The notes below the pieces were generated by a model. That model saw only the letters and a program-made list of their open reading frames with translations. It had not been told where the DNA came from and made no database searches. A program made the position numbers and the translations under genes. This document shows positions 41,857-49,280 of a DNA stretch of 64,000 nucleotides, piece by piece. Origin of the DNA: a virus; IMG/VR virus record IMGVR_UViG_3300008259_005066, positions 1 to 64,000 of that record; one strand, written 5' to 3'. Positions within the stretch are counted from its first letter, which is position 1; every line of letters begins with the position of its first letter.

Positions 41857-42081
41857 TCAGCGGACCTCTAGGTGGCGCTTGTTCCAGCAATCCCATATGG
41901 TCACGGCACTCCAGGTCTGGGTCCAGGTCATACGGAATTTATCAAGCATGTTTTGATTATAGAGATTCAATCGGTTTTTGTCAACATGACGTTGATCCAA
42001 TCCGTGTTGTTTTGCCCAAGACAAGAGGTGCTTCTGGGCATCGGATCCACGGAAGATCACGATATAAAGTGGTTCGTTCAT
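41857..42081 (-). CDS. Small hypothetical protein containing an internal promoter
   Basis: 74 residues. Start ATG 42081 overlaps the upstream stop by one base. Polar with many Trp near the C-terminus. A perfect sigma70 promoter lies inside the coding sequence. Function unknown. Confidence 0.55.
   Translation of the reverse strand: MNEPLYIVIFRGSDAQKHLLSWAKQHGLDQRHVDKNRLNLYNQNMLDKFRMTWTQTWSAVTIWDCWNKRHLEVR
41956..41984 (-). promoter_or_regulatory. Perfect-consensus sigma70 promoter inside a gene
   Basis: TTGACA (41979-41984), 17-base spacer, TATAAT (41956-41961), within the 74-residue gene. It would drive the membrane-protein gene downstream. Confidence 0.7.
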
Positions 42082-42350
42082 CAGTGTAAAGTGCTGTCGG
42101 CTGGGCGTGTTTCAATCAACTCGCTGGTTTCGCCTTCTTCTTTTATTTTTTGTTGTATGTCCGTGATGACCATTACATCACCATCGTAGTCGGAGGCAGT
42201 TTCGCAATCTATTCCTACCAACCGCATGAGCCCACCCACGTGGATCTCGGTTATGCCATGTTCGGTAAGGACCCAACAGAGGTTTACCACCAACTCTCTT
42301 ACGGCTTCTTCGTTGAGTATTTCAAATGCCAGATCTTCTTGACGATCCAT
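42081..42350 (-). CDS. Acidic hypothetical protein
   Basis: 89 residues, Glu/Asp-rich, alpha/beta ('L-V-V-N-L-C-W-V-L-T-E-H-G-I', 'D-G-D-V-M-V-I-T-D-I'). Follows a strong terminator. Function unknown. Confidence 0.6.
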   Translation of the reverse strand: MDRQEDLAFEILNEEAVRELVVNLCWVLTEHGITEIHVGGLMRLVGIDCETASDYDGDVMVITDIQQKIKEEGETSELIETRPADSTLH

Positions 42351-42381
42351 GGTGTAGTTATTTAATCCTTTTTGAAGTCAT

Positions 42382-42411
42382 AAAAAAAGCGGCCCTGCTG
42401 GAGCCGCTTTT
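42382..42411 (-). terminator. Intrinsic terminator after the 42430-42765 gene
   Basis: Stem AAAAGCGGC (42385-42393) with GCCGCTTTT (42403-42411), nine-base loop, followed on the minus strand by a run of seven Ts. Confidence 0.85.
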
Positions 42412-42429
42412 GTAGATCGCTGACAGCGA

Positions 42430-42765
42430 TTAGGCTTCGTCGGCCACAGCAGTGGTCTGCTTGGCTTTCACAGCCTTGGGCTTGGCCGCGACCTTGATCT
42501 CGCCACGCTTGGCGATCTTGGTCTTCTCAGCCAACTTGTTGGCTACTGCATAGCCAGCATCACCAGTCTGACCTTGCTCTTGCAGATACTGCAATGCCTC
42601 GAGTTTGGTCATGGCACGTGGAAGTTCCACGAGGTTGATGTTGGAGCACTTGGCCTTGGTCAAGATCTTGACGCGGGCTACCATGTCGTTGGCGAAACGA
42701 GCCTTGGTTGTGCCATCTGGGTTTGTTGCTGTGCCTGCTACAGTAAAGAGTTTTTCAGTTGCCAT
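42430..42765 (-). CDS. Small Lys/Ala-rich protein, monocistronic unit
   Basis: 111 residues. N-terminal alpha/beta part ('L-F-T-V-A-G-T-A-T-N-P-D-G-T') and a basic Lys/Ala tail. It has its own strong promoter (TTGACA-17-TAAAAT, 42842-42870), a ~70-base leader and its own terminator, so it is probably made in quantity early. Possibly nucleic-acid binding by its tail. Confidence 0.7.
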   Translation of the reverse strand: MATEKLFTVAGTATNPDGTTKARFANDMVARVKILTKAKCSNINLVELPRAMTKLEALQYLQEQGQTGDAGYAVANKLAEKTKIAKRGEIKVAAKPKAVKAKQTTAVADEA

Positions 42766-42841
42766 AATAAAATTGCCTTTCTAAGTTGCCTAAAGTTGAA
42801 TTTAAATTAAACTTGATATGCCAATTTCTTAGCATACCCAT

Positions 42842-42870
42842 ATTTTAGCAAGATTCCGATTTTGTGTCAA
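42842..42870 (-). promoter_or_regulatory. sigma70-type promoter
   Basis: TTGACA (42865-42870), 17-base spacer, TAAAAT (42842-42847). The -35 lies in the end of the gene upstream. Confidence 0.75.
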
Positions 42871-43183
42871 CCGGTTTCTGCTTCTTTGATTTGCCCATTT
42901 TGCCGGATTTTGGGCCAGCAGTTTGGGCAAGTTCAAAGTCTCGGACCTGTGCCCTGAGCCCATGCAGGCCACGACACACGGTTTCATAGGTGCGGAAGGT
43001 GCGCTCAAAACGGTTGGCATAGACCTGTCGGTAGGCTGTCAGTGCCTCTACCATTTCGGCCTGGTCCATGTGTCCGCTTTGGAGATCTTCCACGATCTCT
43101 CTGATGTCATCCACGATGTTCCAGCATCGCAGGATCTGTTGTTCTAGATCAAAGTTGGCGTCAGTCAAAGGGTCAAGACTCAT
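42845..43183 (-). CDS. Helical hypothetical protein
   Basis: 112 residues, nearly all helical with a Lys-rich C-terminal tail. 'L-E-Q-Q-I-L-R-C-W-N-I-V-D-D-I-R-E' and later helices suggest a bundle or coiled coil. Overlaps a small membrane gene by ATGA. Function unknown. Confidence 0.65.
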   Translation of the reverse strand: MSLDPLTDANFDLEQQILRCWNIVDDIREIVEDLQSGHMDQAEMVEALTAYRQVYANRFERTFRTYETVCRGLHGLRAQVRDFELAQTAGPKSGKMGKSKKQKPVDTKSESC

Positions 43184-43305
43184 TTGGTAAGTTCCTCGGT
43201 TTGGGTTTTCACTGCTTCTACTCCACGGTCCAGCATGCGAGCCACACCGCTGAAACCAGCAGTGGCGATCACGATGCCTACCACGATACCTATCAAGAAT
43301 TGCAT
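43180..43305 (-). CDS. 41-residue membrane protein
   Basis: ATG at 43305 with GGAGAC upstream. One membrane helix ('F-L-I-G-I-V-V-G-I-V-I-A-T-A-G-F') and a charged tail. Fills the gap before the next gene, ending in ATGA overlap. Confidence 0.65.
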   Translation of the reverse strand: MQFLIGIVVGIVIATAGFSGVARMLDRGVEAVKTQTEELTK

Positions 43306-43314
43306 ACGGTCTCC

Positions 43315-44025
43315 TTATGCCAAACGCACACGATTGAGTTGGGTGGCATCCGGTCTGTGTGCTTTCACGGTGCCACGGAAATCGATCTCACTGTCCACTG
43401 CCAGGCGCTCTCTGTAACTGAAGAACACCATGTGATTGGTATCAGTCTTGGCAGTGACGAAGTAGACATTGTAATTGGTGCTGTAGACCACGCGGATCAC
43501 TCGGGCATGTCCCGATACCTTGGCACCCACGTCAGCCAACGGAGCCCGGTTCACATCGTCCATCACGGCTTCGATGCGTGTGCCTTCACGGAATGCACGG
43601 ATCTGGCTGGTCACAAGAGCGATTTCATAGCGATCTGCACCGGTCTGGAATTCAGTGATGTCAACCACTGAGGTCAAAGAACGATCGAAATCTGACATAG
43701 ATCCTTTGAGACCTTTGATAATCAGATTCTTGCGGACATAATCCAAAGCGGCACGACCGGTATCACGATCTGCGTCAGTGATCAGGGAGTTGTCGCGGAT
43801 GGCCGCCCACATGTGGACCTTGTTGGGCTGGCGCACCACTTCGTCAGTGATGGTGCCATCTTCGCGCACACGATATTCGGGCTCCTTGCGATACTCACCA
43901 CCGTTGACCCTGTCCGCATGAGCCGCGGCACCCCATACTGTTTCAGCTGATACCACTGCATCAGCGGGCTGTTGGCGAGGTTTGCGGCTACGGGCTGTCA
44001 TTGGGCGGAAATAAGTTCTATACAT
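43315..44025 (-). CDS. Conserved hypothetical protein, unknown function
   Basis: 236 residues from the ATG at 44025, chosen because GGAG lies 7 bases upstream; a TTG at 44037 would add four residues. Arg-rich N-terminus, then alpha/beta with 'V-I-R-V-V-Y-S-T-N-Y-N-V-Y-F-V-T-A' and 'S-E-I-D-F-R-G-T-V-K-A-H'. It has its own palindrome-associated promoter. No family recognised. Confidence 0.7.
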   Translation of the reverse strand: MYRTYFRPMTARSRKPRQQPADAVVSAETVWGAAAHADRVNGGEYRKEPEYRVREDGTITDEVVRQPNKVHMWAAIRDNSLITDADRDTGRAALDYVRKNLIIKGLKGSMSDFDRSLTSVVDITEFQTGADRYEIALVTSQIRAFREGTRIEAVMDDVNRAPLADVGAKVSGHARVIRVVYSTNYNVYFVTAKTDTNHMVFFSYRERLAVDSEIDFRGTVKAHRPDATQLNRVRLA

Positions 44026-44054
44026 AAGTGGCTCCAATCATTTACTATACCTAT

Positions 44055-44084
44055 ATTATAACCGAAAATGCCATTTCTGGTCAA
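44055..44084 (-). promoter_or_regulatory. sigma70-type early promoter (palindrome module A)
   Basis: TTGACC (44079-44084), 18-base spacer, TATAAT (44055-44060). Upstream palindrome at 44101-44120. Confidence 0.75.
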
Positions 44085-44100
44085 CCACCCTAAAATCGCT

Positions 44101-44120
44101 ATGTTAGTGCGCACTTACCT
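44101..44120. promoter_or_regulatory. Palindromic element A upstream of early promoter
   Basis: The core GTTAGTGCGCACTTAC is a near-perfect palindrome, its centre 26.5 bases from the upstream edge of the -35 box. Confidence 0.65.
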
Positions 44121-44124
44121 AGTT

Positions 44125-44346
44125 CTAGCACCCTGCGTCCTGCGGTGGGCGCATGATGCTCCGGATTTCTGGAGAAATATACTGCGGGCGATTCTTGTGT
44201 CGGCGATACTGAGTGCGCAAGAACCATCGATACTGGCGCCAGTATTCCGTCATGGAATAAGGTGGTTCACCATAAGCATCATGCTCTTCGCAATTGGCCA
44301 ACCACATGTGGCGCAACCAAAGTCTGAAATCGGTTTCTTTTACCAT
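44125..44346 (-). CDS. Small basic hypothetical protein
   Basis: 73 residues, Arg/Trp/Tyr-rich ('W-L-R-H-M-W-L', 'Y-W-R-Q-Y-R-W-F-L-R'). Overlaps the upstream gene by 7 bases. Function unknown. Confidence 0.6.
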   Translation of the reverse strand: MVKETDFRLWLRHMWLANCEEHDAYGEPPYSMTEYWRQYRWFLRTQYRRHKNRPQYISPEIRSIMRPPQDAGC

Positions 44347-44750
44347 GATGAATTGTAGAATACTTTGAGACCCATGAACAATTCCGCACGGGCGTTTTTG
44401 ATAAACTCTAAGTCATCGTTGTAGTAGTCAGCATCGGAGTTGTTGCCGAAGAAGAAACCTTGTGTCTGGGGCAGTTCGCCATTCCGCACATCGTATTCCA
44501 GGCGTTCCAGCATGTCCCAGGTGATCTCCAGTTCATCACCATTGAACGAACCTTCGTTGCCCAGGCTTTCCCATTCGGCCCGAAACCAGCCGTGTAGGTT
44601 GGGATGCTTGCGCCAGTAGGCGATCTCTCTGGGTCGGGCCACGGTCTTGCTCTCATATTCGTTGCTACCTTGGGCCAACTCAGCCGTGTCCCAGAATTCT
44701 TTTTGTTGTCCAGCGCGGGCGGCCGCGTAAGCATACATGTCTAGACCCAT
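44340..44750 (-). CDS. Conserved phage protein of the 'MGLDMY' type
   Basis: 136 residues. The opening M-G-L-D-M-Y-A-Y and the middle 'A-Y-W-R-K-H-P-N-L-H-G-W-F' are shared by a family I recall from phages and bacteria with no known function. Mostly helical. Start overlaps the upstream stop. Confidence 0.7.
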   Translation of the reverse strand: MGLDMYAYAAARAGQQKEFWDTAELAQGSNEYESKTVARPREIAYWRKHPNLHGWFRAEWESLGNEGSFNGDELEITWDMLERLEYDVRNGELPQTQGFFFGNNSDADYYNDDLEFIKNARAELFMGLKVFYNSSW

Positions 44751-44947
44751 TATCTCGTCCTCCGGTCATTGATTATTGGTGTGAAACGTTCTAAGAAACT
44801 TTCTATATAACATGAATGTTCATGACATTCAGGGCACTCCTGGTCACGATAATGCACCCAGGTGTGTCCATCTACATCTACCACATGGAGCACCACGAAT
44901 TCTTTGCCGTCGCTACTGCTCCACAGACTTCCTTGTTTCACTTGCAT
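44750..44947 (-). CDS. Small protein with a C-x2-C motif
   Basis: 65 residues with 'E-C-P-E-C-H-E-H-S-C', a potential zinc site, after a small beta domain ('F-V-V-L-H-V-V-D-V-D-G-H-T-W-V-H'). Function unknown. Confidence 0.65.
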   Translation of the reverse strand: MQVKQGSLWSSSDGKEFVVLHVVDVDGHTWVHYRDQECPECHEHSCYIESFLERFTPIINDRRTR

Positions 44948-44956
44948 ATCTTCTCC

Positions 44957-45295
44957 TTACCTAATCTTTATTGTATCCTCTCTCGCTCGATCTGAATAAA
45001 ATTTATGACCAATCCTCCGCACAGTATCGGCCATCTGTTGTGGAGCATCTTCGAATGCCTGAGTGATATCTTCCACAGTGATGTCATCCTCTATTTCCAA
45101 GAGATAGATCTCGTAGTGCCTTTGCGTGTTGGCCTGGGCTCGTAAACGCCAGTGCATGAGGTTGGGCTCGGTTCGCACTTTGGTCAGATCCTGGCCTTTC
45201 AGTGCGGCCCACATCCTTTGCTGATTGATGTCAGTGACATTCACAGCGGCCTCCAAGCCCAGACAATCCCACATCAGCGCCACGGTCTTGCTCAT
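44957..45295 (-). CDS. Hypothetical protein
   Basis: 112 residues. N-terminal 'M-S-K-T-V-A-L-M-W-D-C-L-G-L-E' and a central 'Y-E-I-Y-L-L-E-I-E-D-D' strand. AGGAG precedes the gene downstream. No family recognised. Confidence 0.6.
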   Translation of the reverse strand: MSKTVALMWDCLGLEAAVNVTDINQQRMWAALKGQDLTKVRTEPNLMHWRLRAQANTQRHYEIYLLEIEDDITVEDITQAFEDAPQQMADTVRRIGHKFYSDRAREDTIKIR

Positions 45296-45296
45296 A

Positions 45297-45764
45297 TCAA
45301 CTGCCGGTGCTCAACCGCAGATGCCCGGGTTTATCAGCGATGGGCTCAAATGATTCGATGAAGCAATGATGGCCATCGCCCGAGGCTTGTATGGCAGAGT
45401 CAGCGGCGCGATACAAGGCATTCCAATCTCGGCCTTCGATCTTGCGAACCACTTCACCACCGTCGCCCCAGTGCTGATCATAGACCACATACTCTGCGTC
45501 CTTGTAGGGATGGCATAGGGTCATGTTGTCCACTTCGTAGATGCTCCAGGTGCTGGTCAGCCCGTAGTGCCCACGCCAATGATCATATTGTTTCCATTTG
45601 CGGTCGAATGCCGCCGAATCTTGCTCGTAGGCACCTTTGAGGGCTACCTCGCGGATGCGTTCGACTAATTCAGACACTCGAGGATGGTCGATAGTGCTCA
45701 AAGCACAGAGGCTGTTGTGCAACACTTTGAATTCTTCTGCGGTCAGTGTAGGTGAACAGTTCAC
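45297..45764 (-). CDS. Hypothetical protein
   Basis: 155 residues, GTG start at 45764 with AAGGAG upstream. C-terminal 'A-E-Y-V-V-Y-D-Q-H-W-G' and a His/Tyr-rich middle. Function unknown. Confidence 0.6.
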   Translation of the reverse strand: MNCSPTLTAEEFKVLHNSLCALSTIDHPRVSELVERIREVALKGAYEQDSAAFDRKWKQYDHWRGHYGLTSTWSIYEVDNMTLCHPYKDAEYVVYDQHWGDGGEVVRKIEGRDWNALYRAADSAIQASGDGHHCFIESFEPIADKPGHLRLSTGS

Positions 45765-45773
45765 ATTGTCTCC

Positions 45774-45965
45774 TTAACTATTGATGGTTCGATAAGGGCC
45801 AAGGTCTTCAAACACACCCCGGCGAGCAAGTTCTAATTCTAGCAAATCTCGCACCATGATGTCAACCACTCCCATGCTTTTGAGATCACGATACAGTTCG
45901 TATCTTTGTTTCAACACCACGATGTCGCTACGGGAGATTTCGGCTTTGATGTCTTCAAATTTCAT
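45774..45965 (-). CDS. Small helical protein
   Basis: 63 residues, mostly helical and charged ('I-V-V-L-K-Q-R-Y-E-L-Y-R-D-L'). Preceded by AAGGAGA. Function unknown. Confidence 0.6.
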   Translation of the reverse strand: MKFEDIKAEISRSDIVVLKQRYELYRDLKSMGVVDIMVRDLLELELARRGVFEDLGPYRTINS

Positions 45966-45974
45966 GCTGTCTCC

Positions 45975-46316
45975 TTAGTCTAAGCGGCTACCAGCATAGG
46001 CACGGAAACCATACTTCTCAAAAATCTTGGCGGCCGCTTCGGCACCGGCTTCAAGAGTGTCAACGTTCTGGCAACCATAATTGGCTGGGTTCCAGATCTG
46101 CAGACCGCCTGAGTAACTCTTGCGCAGACCTGCTGTCTTGAGCATGCGACCCAATCGGGTATTACCTTTGATACCAAAGATGTCAACCCAGGCAAACCCA
46201 CAGGCCATCTGGTCTCGGCCGCCCAAACGAGTCTGGAAAAAATTGTCTGCGGCCTTGAATGCTTCGCTTTTGGCTTCGGCCACGATTGCGTTCACTTGAT
46301 CTTGAGTGTATTCCAT
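45975..46316 (-). CDS. Hypothetical protein
   Basis: 113 residues. 'G-F-A-W-V-D-I-F-G-I-K-G-N-T-R-L-G-R' and 'Y-G-C-Q-N-V-D-T-L-E-A-G' look like a compact alpha/beta domain. I recall relatives in other phages without a function. AAGGAG-type site upstream. Confidence 0.6.
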   Translation of the reverse strand: MEYTQDQVNAIVAEAKSEAFKAADNFFQTRLGGRDQMACGFAWVDIFGIKGNTRLGRMLKTAGLRKSYSGGLQIWNPANYGCQNVDTLEAGAEAAAKIFEKYGFRAYAGSRLD

Positions 46317-46326
46317 TTTGGGCTCC

Positions 46327-46626
46327 TTACTTGGAAAGGTTCATGATACGAGCATCGTGCTCGAGGAAATCAACTTCAAAAGGCACGTAGACCAGTTTGC
46401 CTACTCGGCTACCTCGGGTTCCTTCGGGCTGGTCTTCACCACCGAACACGTCACGGGTGGCTTTGATGCAGAAACATGAATAACCCATTTCAGGATTGTA
46501 ACCTTTGGTGATGACCTTGCCTTCCACATAGCAGTCTTCACGACCTGCCATGGGTTTGAAATCGTATGCACGGATGATGTCATCGATGTCCGCGGCATTG
46601 GTGAATTTCAGTGTTCTTTTTAACAT
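46327..46626 (-). CDS. Hypothetical protein
   Basis: 99 residues, alpha/beta, with 'D-C-Y-V-E-G-K-V-I' and 'K-L-V-Y-V-P-F-E-V-D-F-L-E'. It is the first gene after a palindrome-associated promoter. Function unknown. Confidence 0.6.
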   Translation of the reverse strand: MLKRTLKFTNAADIDDIIRAYDFKPMAGREDCYVEGKVITKGYNPEMGYSCFCIKATRDVFGGEDQPEGTRGSRVGKLVYVPFEVDFLEHDARIMNLSK

Positions 46627-46658
46627 AGGGCTAACTCCTTATCATTTACTATACCTAT

Positions 46659-46687
46659 ATTATAGCAAAATGGTAAATTTCGGTCAA
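46659..46687 (-). promoter_or_regulatory. sigma70-type early promoter (palindrome module B)
   Basis: TTGACC (46682-46687), 17-base spacer, TATAAT (46659-46664). Confidence 0.75.
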
Positions 46688-46704
46688 CCTGGGCAAAAAC
46701 CCGT

Positions 46705-46724
46705 AGGTTAGTGCCCACTTACCT
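46705..46724. promoter_or_regulatory. Palindromic element B
   Basis: AGGTTAGTGCCCACTTACCT, centre 27.5 bases from the -35 edge. It overlaps the stop codon of the gene at 46719. Confidence 0.65.
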
Positions 46725-46985
46725 AAAATACACCGCAAAACGGTTGGCATCTTGTTTCCAAGTGGTGCTTTGCCCGTGGTATCGATTTTTGCGCCCACGG
46801 AACATGATGTAGGTCTTGCGTCCGCTGAGGGCTCGGATGCGGGCCAGGATAGGGCGCACCTGTTCCAGGGCGCCAATGGGCACATCTTTGACTAGGCTGG
46901 ATTCTGTGGTGGGGCTGGCGAATGCTGTGAAGAACTGTTGATCTTCTCTGCTGAGATTGAACTGCGTCCATGGGTCCAGTTTCAT
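46719..46985 (-). CDS. Hypothetical protein
   Basis: 88 residues, with 'L-A-R-I-R-A-L-S-G-R-K-T-Y-I-M-F-R-G-R' and a Tyr/His-rich end that could form an RNA- or DNA-binding surface. Its own palindrome-associated promoter lies upstream. Function unknown. Confidence 0.6.
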   Translation of the reverse strand: MKLDPWTQFNLSREDQQFFTAFASPTTESSLVKDVPIGALEQVRPILARIRALSGRKTYIMFRGRKNRYHGQSTTWKQDANRFAVYFR

Positions 46986-47011
46986 AGGGCTCCTTTTTAA
47001 AGTATGTCCTA

Positions 47012-47040
47012 ATTATAGCAAAATGGCTATTTCTGGTCAA
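47012..47040 (-). promoter_or_regulatory. sigma70-type early promoter (palindrome module C)
   Basis: TTGACC (47035-47040), 17-base spacer, TATAAT (47012-47017). Confidence 0.75.
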
Positions 47041-47045
47041 CCGCG

Positions 47046-47065
47046 GGGTCAGTGGGCACTAACCT
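47046..47065. promoter_or_regulatory. Palindromic element C
   Basis: GGGTCAGTGGGCACTAACCT, a variant with its centre 15.5 bases from the -35 edge. It overlaps the methyltransferase stop codon. Confidence 0.6.
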
Positions 47066-47784
47066 AGGGTCTGCCCAAAATGTTGGTATGCGTGTGGGTT
47101 GAGTTCGAATCCAACGAATCTACGTCCCAACCGGAGAGCGGCACGGCCCGTGGAGAACGATCCTCCAAAGGGATCCAGCACCAAGTCTCCTAGATTGGAA
47201 CTGTAATCGATGAACTTTTCAATGAACGATTCGGCCAACTGATTGTTGTTGCGGATCTCGCCCGTCTTGTATTCTCTAGGCAAGGTCTGCACACTGAGTC
47301 GGTCGTTGTATGATTCTGTGGTATCAGCAAAACGACAATGTGTGTTGAAGATCCTCTTCTGTTGGCCTCGTTCTCGCTTGGACCAGAACAGCACATGGTA
47401 ATGGCTCGAGACCCATTTCTTTTTGGTGTATACTCCAAAGGTGTATTGGGCGATGATATGATTGATTTCTTCGAGTTGTGTGTAGTGCAAGGCGTTGAGA
47501 ATATGATGTAGATTTGAATAGCCAGACACGATATACAAGGATCCACCGGGCCGCAACACTCGCTCACATTCCTGGATCCAGGCATGACACCATTGGGCAT
47601 ATTGATCTCTGGGCACATCCACATAACCGGCGATGACCTTGCTGTCGTCTCGATTGTAGTGCGTGTCTAGTTGATCACCGGCTATGCCATAGGGCGGATC
47701 AGTGAATATGAGATCTACTGTGCCATCGGCCACGTGTTCCTGCATGCCCACTACACAGTCCTGCTGGTAGATGCTATGTGTCAC
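47059..47784 (-). CDS. DNA methyltransferase, DPPY type
   Basis: 241 residues, GTG start at 47784. Motif IV 'T-D-P-P-Y-G-I' near residue 32 precedes motif I-like 'V-L-D-P-F-G-G-S-F-S-T-G' near 210, the beta-class order of N6-adenine or N4-cytosine methyltransferases. The final 'F-V-G-F-E-L-N' is motif X-like. No restriction partner is next to it, so it probably protects phage DNA. Overlaps the upstream gene by 11 bases. Confidence 0.9.
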   Translation of the reverse strand: MTHSIYQQDCVVGMQEHVADGTVDLIFTDPPYGIAGDQLDTHYNRDDSKVIAGYVDVPRDQYAQWCHAWIQECERVLRPGGSLYIVSGYSNLHHILNALHYTQLEEINHIIAQYTFGVYTKKKWVSSHYHVLFWSKRERGQQKRIFNTHCRFADTTESYNDRLSVQTLPREYKTGEIRNNNQLAESFIEKFIDYSSNLGDLVLDPFGGSFSTGRAALRLGRRFVGFELNPHAYQHFGQTLG

Positions 47785-48142
47785 GGCGGATATCAGAAAA
47801 TGTGTTTTCTACTTCCCACTCCACCCAGTTGCGGATGGTTTCGAATGGTATGGTTTCGTCCACCCACTCATATACATAGTCATTGTGTCCGCTGACGAGA
47901 TAATCACGGAAGGCTGCCTTGAGACGATGTTCCAGTTCTCGGATAGGGCGTTCGGGCCCAGACCAAGTGGCCGCCCAGCGCACTGCGTGTCCCACATGAC
48001 CTTCATAGCCATTTTGCCTGGAATCGAGATTGCCAGTGATACCAAAACAGGTGCGTGTGATCACTGCTTCGGTATCATCGTCCACATAACGATGGCGCCA
48101 AAGGTAAAAATTATGTGCGTCAGAGAGACTTGTATTCGTCAT
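47774..48142 (-). CDS. Hypothetical protein
   Basis: 122 residues, Trp/Tyr/Asp-rich, with 'L-E-H-R-L-K-A-A-F-R-D-Y-L' and 'V-E-W-E-V-E-N'. Overlaps the ParB-like gene by 23 bases and the methyltransferase by 11. Function unknown. Confidence 0.6.
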   Translation of the reverse strand: MTNTSLSDAHNFYLWRHRYVDDDTEAVITRTCFGITGNLDSRQNGYEGHVGHAVRWAATWSGPERPIRELEHRLKAAFRDYLVSGHNDYVYEWVDETIPFETIRNWVEWEVENTFSDIRRDT

Positions 48143-49259
48143 AGTTTGGCACTGTGGGCAGAGGCAGTGTGCCTCCTTTTTTCATGTAGTCTTTGATCCA
48201 GATGGGCAACAGACAGGCATCCTTCCATCCCGATCCGGCCCATTTTTTGTAGCGTTGCCAGCAGTCTTGATGGAACGCTTTAGGCGACCCATAGCGTTTC
48301 ATGTGCTTGTAGAATTCTAGTTCATGCTCGCGAGTGATTTCTATGCCTTGGTTGCGACACAGCACAGCGAATCTACCAAACGTGATGAGATAGCCGCCAT
48401 CTACACCTTTTTCGCTGGCATAGAACTGATCATGCCACTTGAGCACCCAGTCAAGATCACCCTTGGTCACTTCAAAGTGGTCAGGTTCAGTGCCATGTCC
48501 GGCCAGCTTGAGCATGCTACTGACATGGGTTACCATACCGGGTTTGGCTCGTTGACCTTGTGCTTCTACTCCGGGAGCGGCAAACATGTTGTGCGATTGT
48601 AGCATGTTCTGTATCTCATTGGCCTGCAGGTCTTCAGTAAGTTCACTGTCATACAATCTGACACCATTGACCATGCTACGGAAAATATAGAACAGATCGG
48701 GCTCTTTGCGACCTTTGTAGTTGATGCAACGGAAACCATAGTTGCCCACTGCTTCACCTCGAAGTGTGGATCCTGGAACCTCAAGATCATCATCCACAAC
48801 CTTGCACTGAATCAGTGTGTCTGGATCGATCAATCCAAAGTAAAACATCAGTGCAAAGGCTGTTCCACTCTGTTGGCCCTCCCAGGCACTGTAGCGACCA
48901 GTGGCCTTGATGTAGATCACGTTCAAAGGTTGCATGATCCTGGGATCAAACAGTTCAATGATGTTGCCACCGATGTGCGCTTTTTCCAGCAGACGTTGGA
49001 TATCAATGTTGATGTCAATCAGATTTGGATCAATCAGTTCTAGGCGACCGAAGTGTTCCTGTTTGTATCGCTGACCACCAAGTCTAGCCTTCAGCGATTC
49101 AATGGCTTTTTCAATTACATCTTCGTTGGCGATGCCCATGGCACGTTGTACCAGAGGTTCGTAGATATTGCCCGTAGATACCAAAGGTGTCTGGATGTCT
49201 TTGGGAGGAGGTGCAAATGGATTGGTGCCTTTGGTTGCAGTTTTAAAATATGATGTCAT
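48120..49259 (-). CDS. ParB/sulfiredoxin-like phage protein (copy 1)
   Basis: 379 residues. 'L-N-V-I-Y-I-K-A-T-G-R-Y-S-A-W-E-G-Q-Q' near residue 115 resembles the strand-D-G-x-H-R core of ParB-like proteins, but the basic pair is altered. The overall layout (N-terminal linker, ParB-like core, helical C-terminal half) matches the gene at 54016. Nuclease, ATPase or DNA-binding function is not claimed from sequence alone. Confidence 0.6.
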   Translation of the reverse strand: MTSYFKTATKGTNPFAPPPKDIQTPLVSTGNIYEPLVQRAMGIANEDVIEKAIESLKARLGGQRYKQEHFGRLELIDPNLIDINIDIQRLLEKAHIGGNIIELFDPRIMQPLNVIYIKATGRYSAWEGQQSGTAFALMFYFGLIDPDTLIQCKVVDDDLEVPGSTLRGEAVGNYGFRCINYKGRKEPDLFYIFRSMVNGVRLYDSELTEDLQANEIQNMLQSHNMFAAPGVEAQGQRAKPGMVTHVSSMLKLAGHGTEPDHFEVTKGDLDWVLKWHDQFYASEKGVDGGYLITFGRFAVLCRNQGIEITREHELEFYKHMKRYGSPKAFHQDCWQRYKKWAGSGWKDACLLPIWIKDYMKKGGTLPLPTVPNYDEYKSL

Positions 49260-49280
49260 GATGAGAAATTAAATTGAAGT

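Noticed and set aside
44101-44120. Palindrome as an intrinsic terminator
   Set aside because: No U-tract follows on either strand, and it sits a fixed helical distance from a -35 box, which fits an operator or activator site better.
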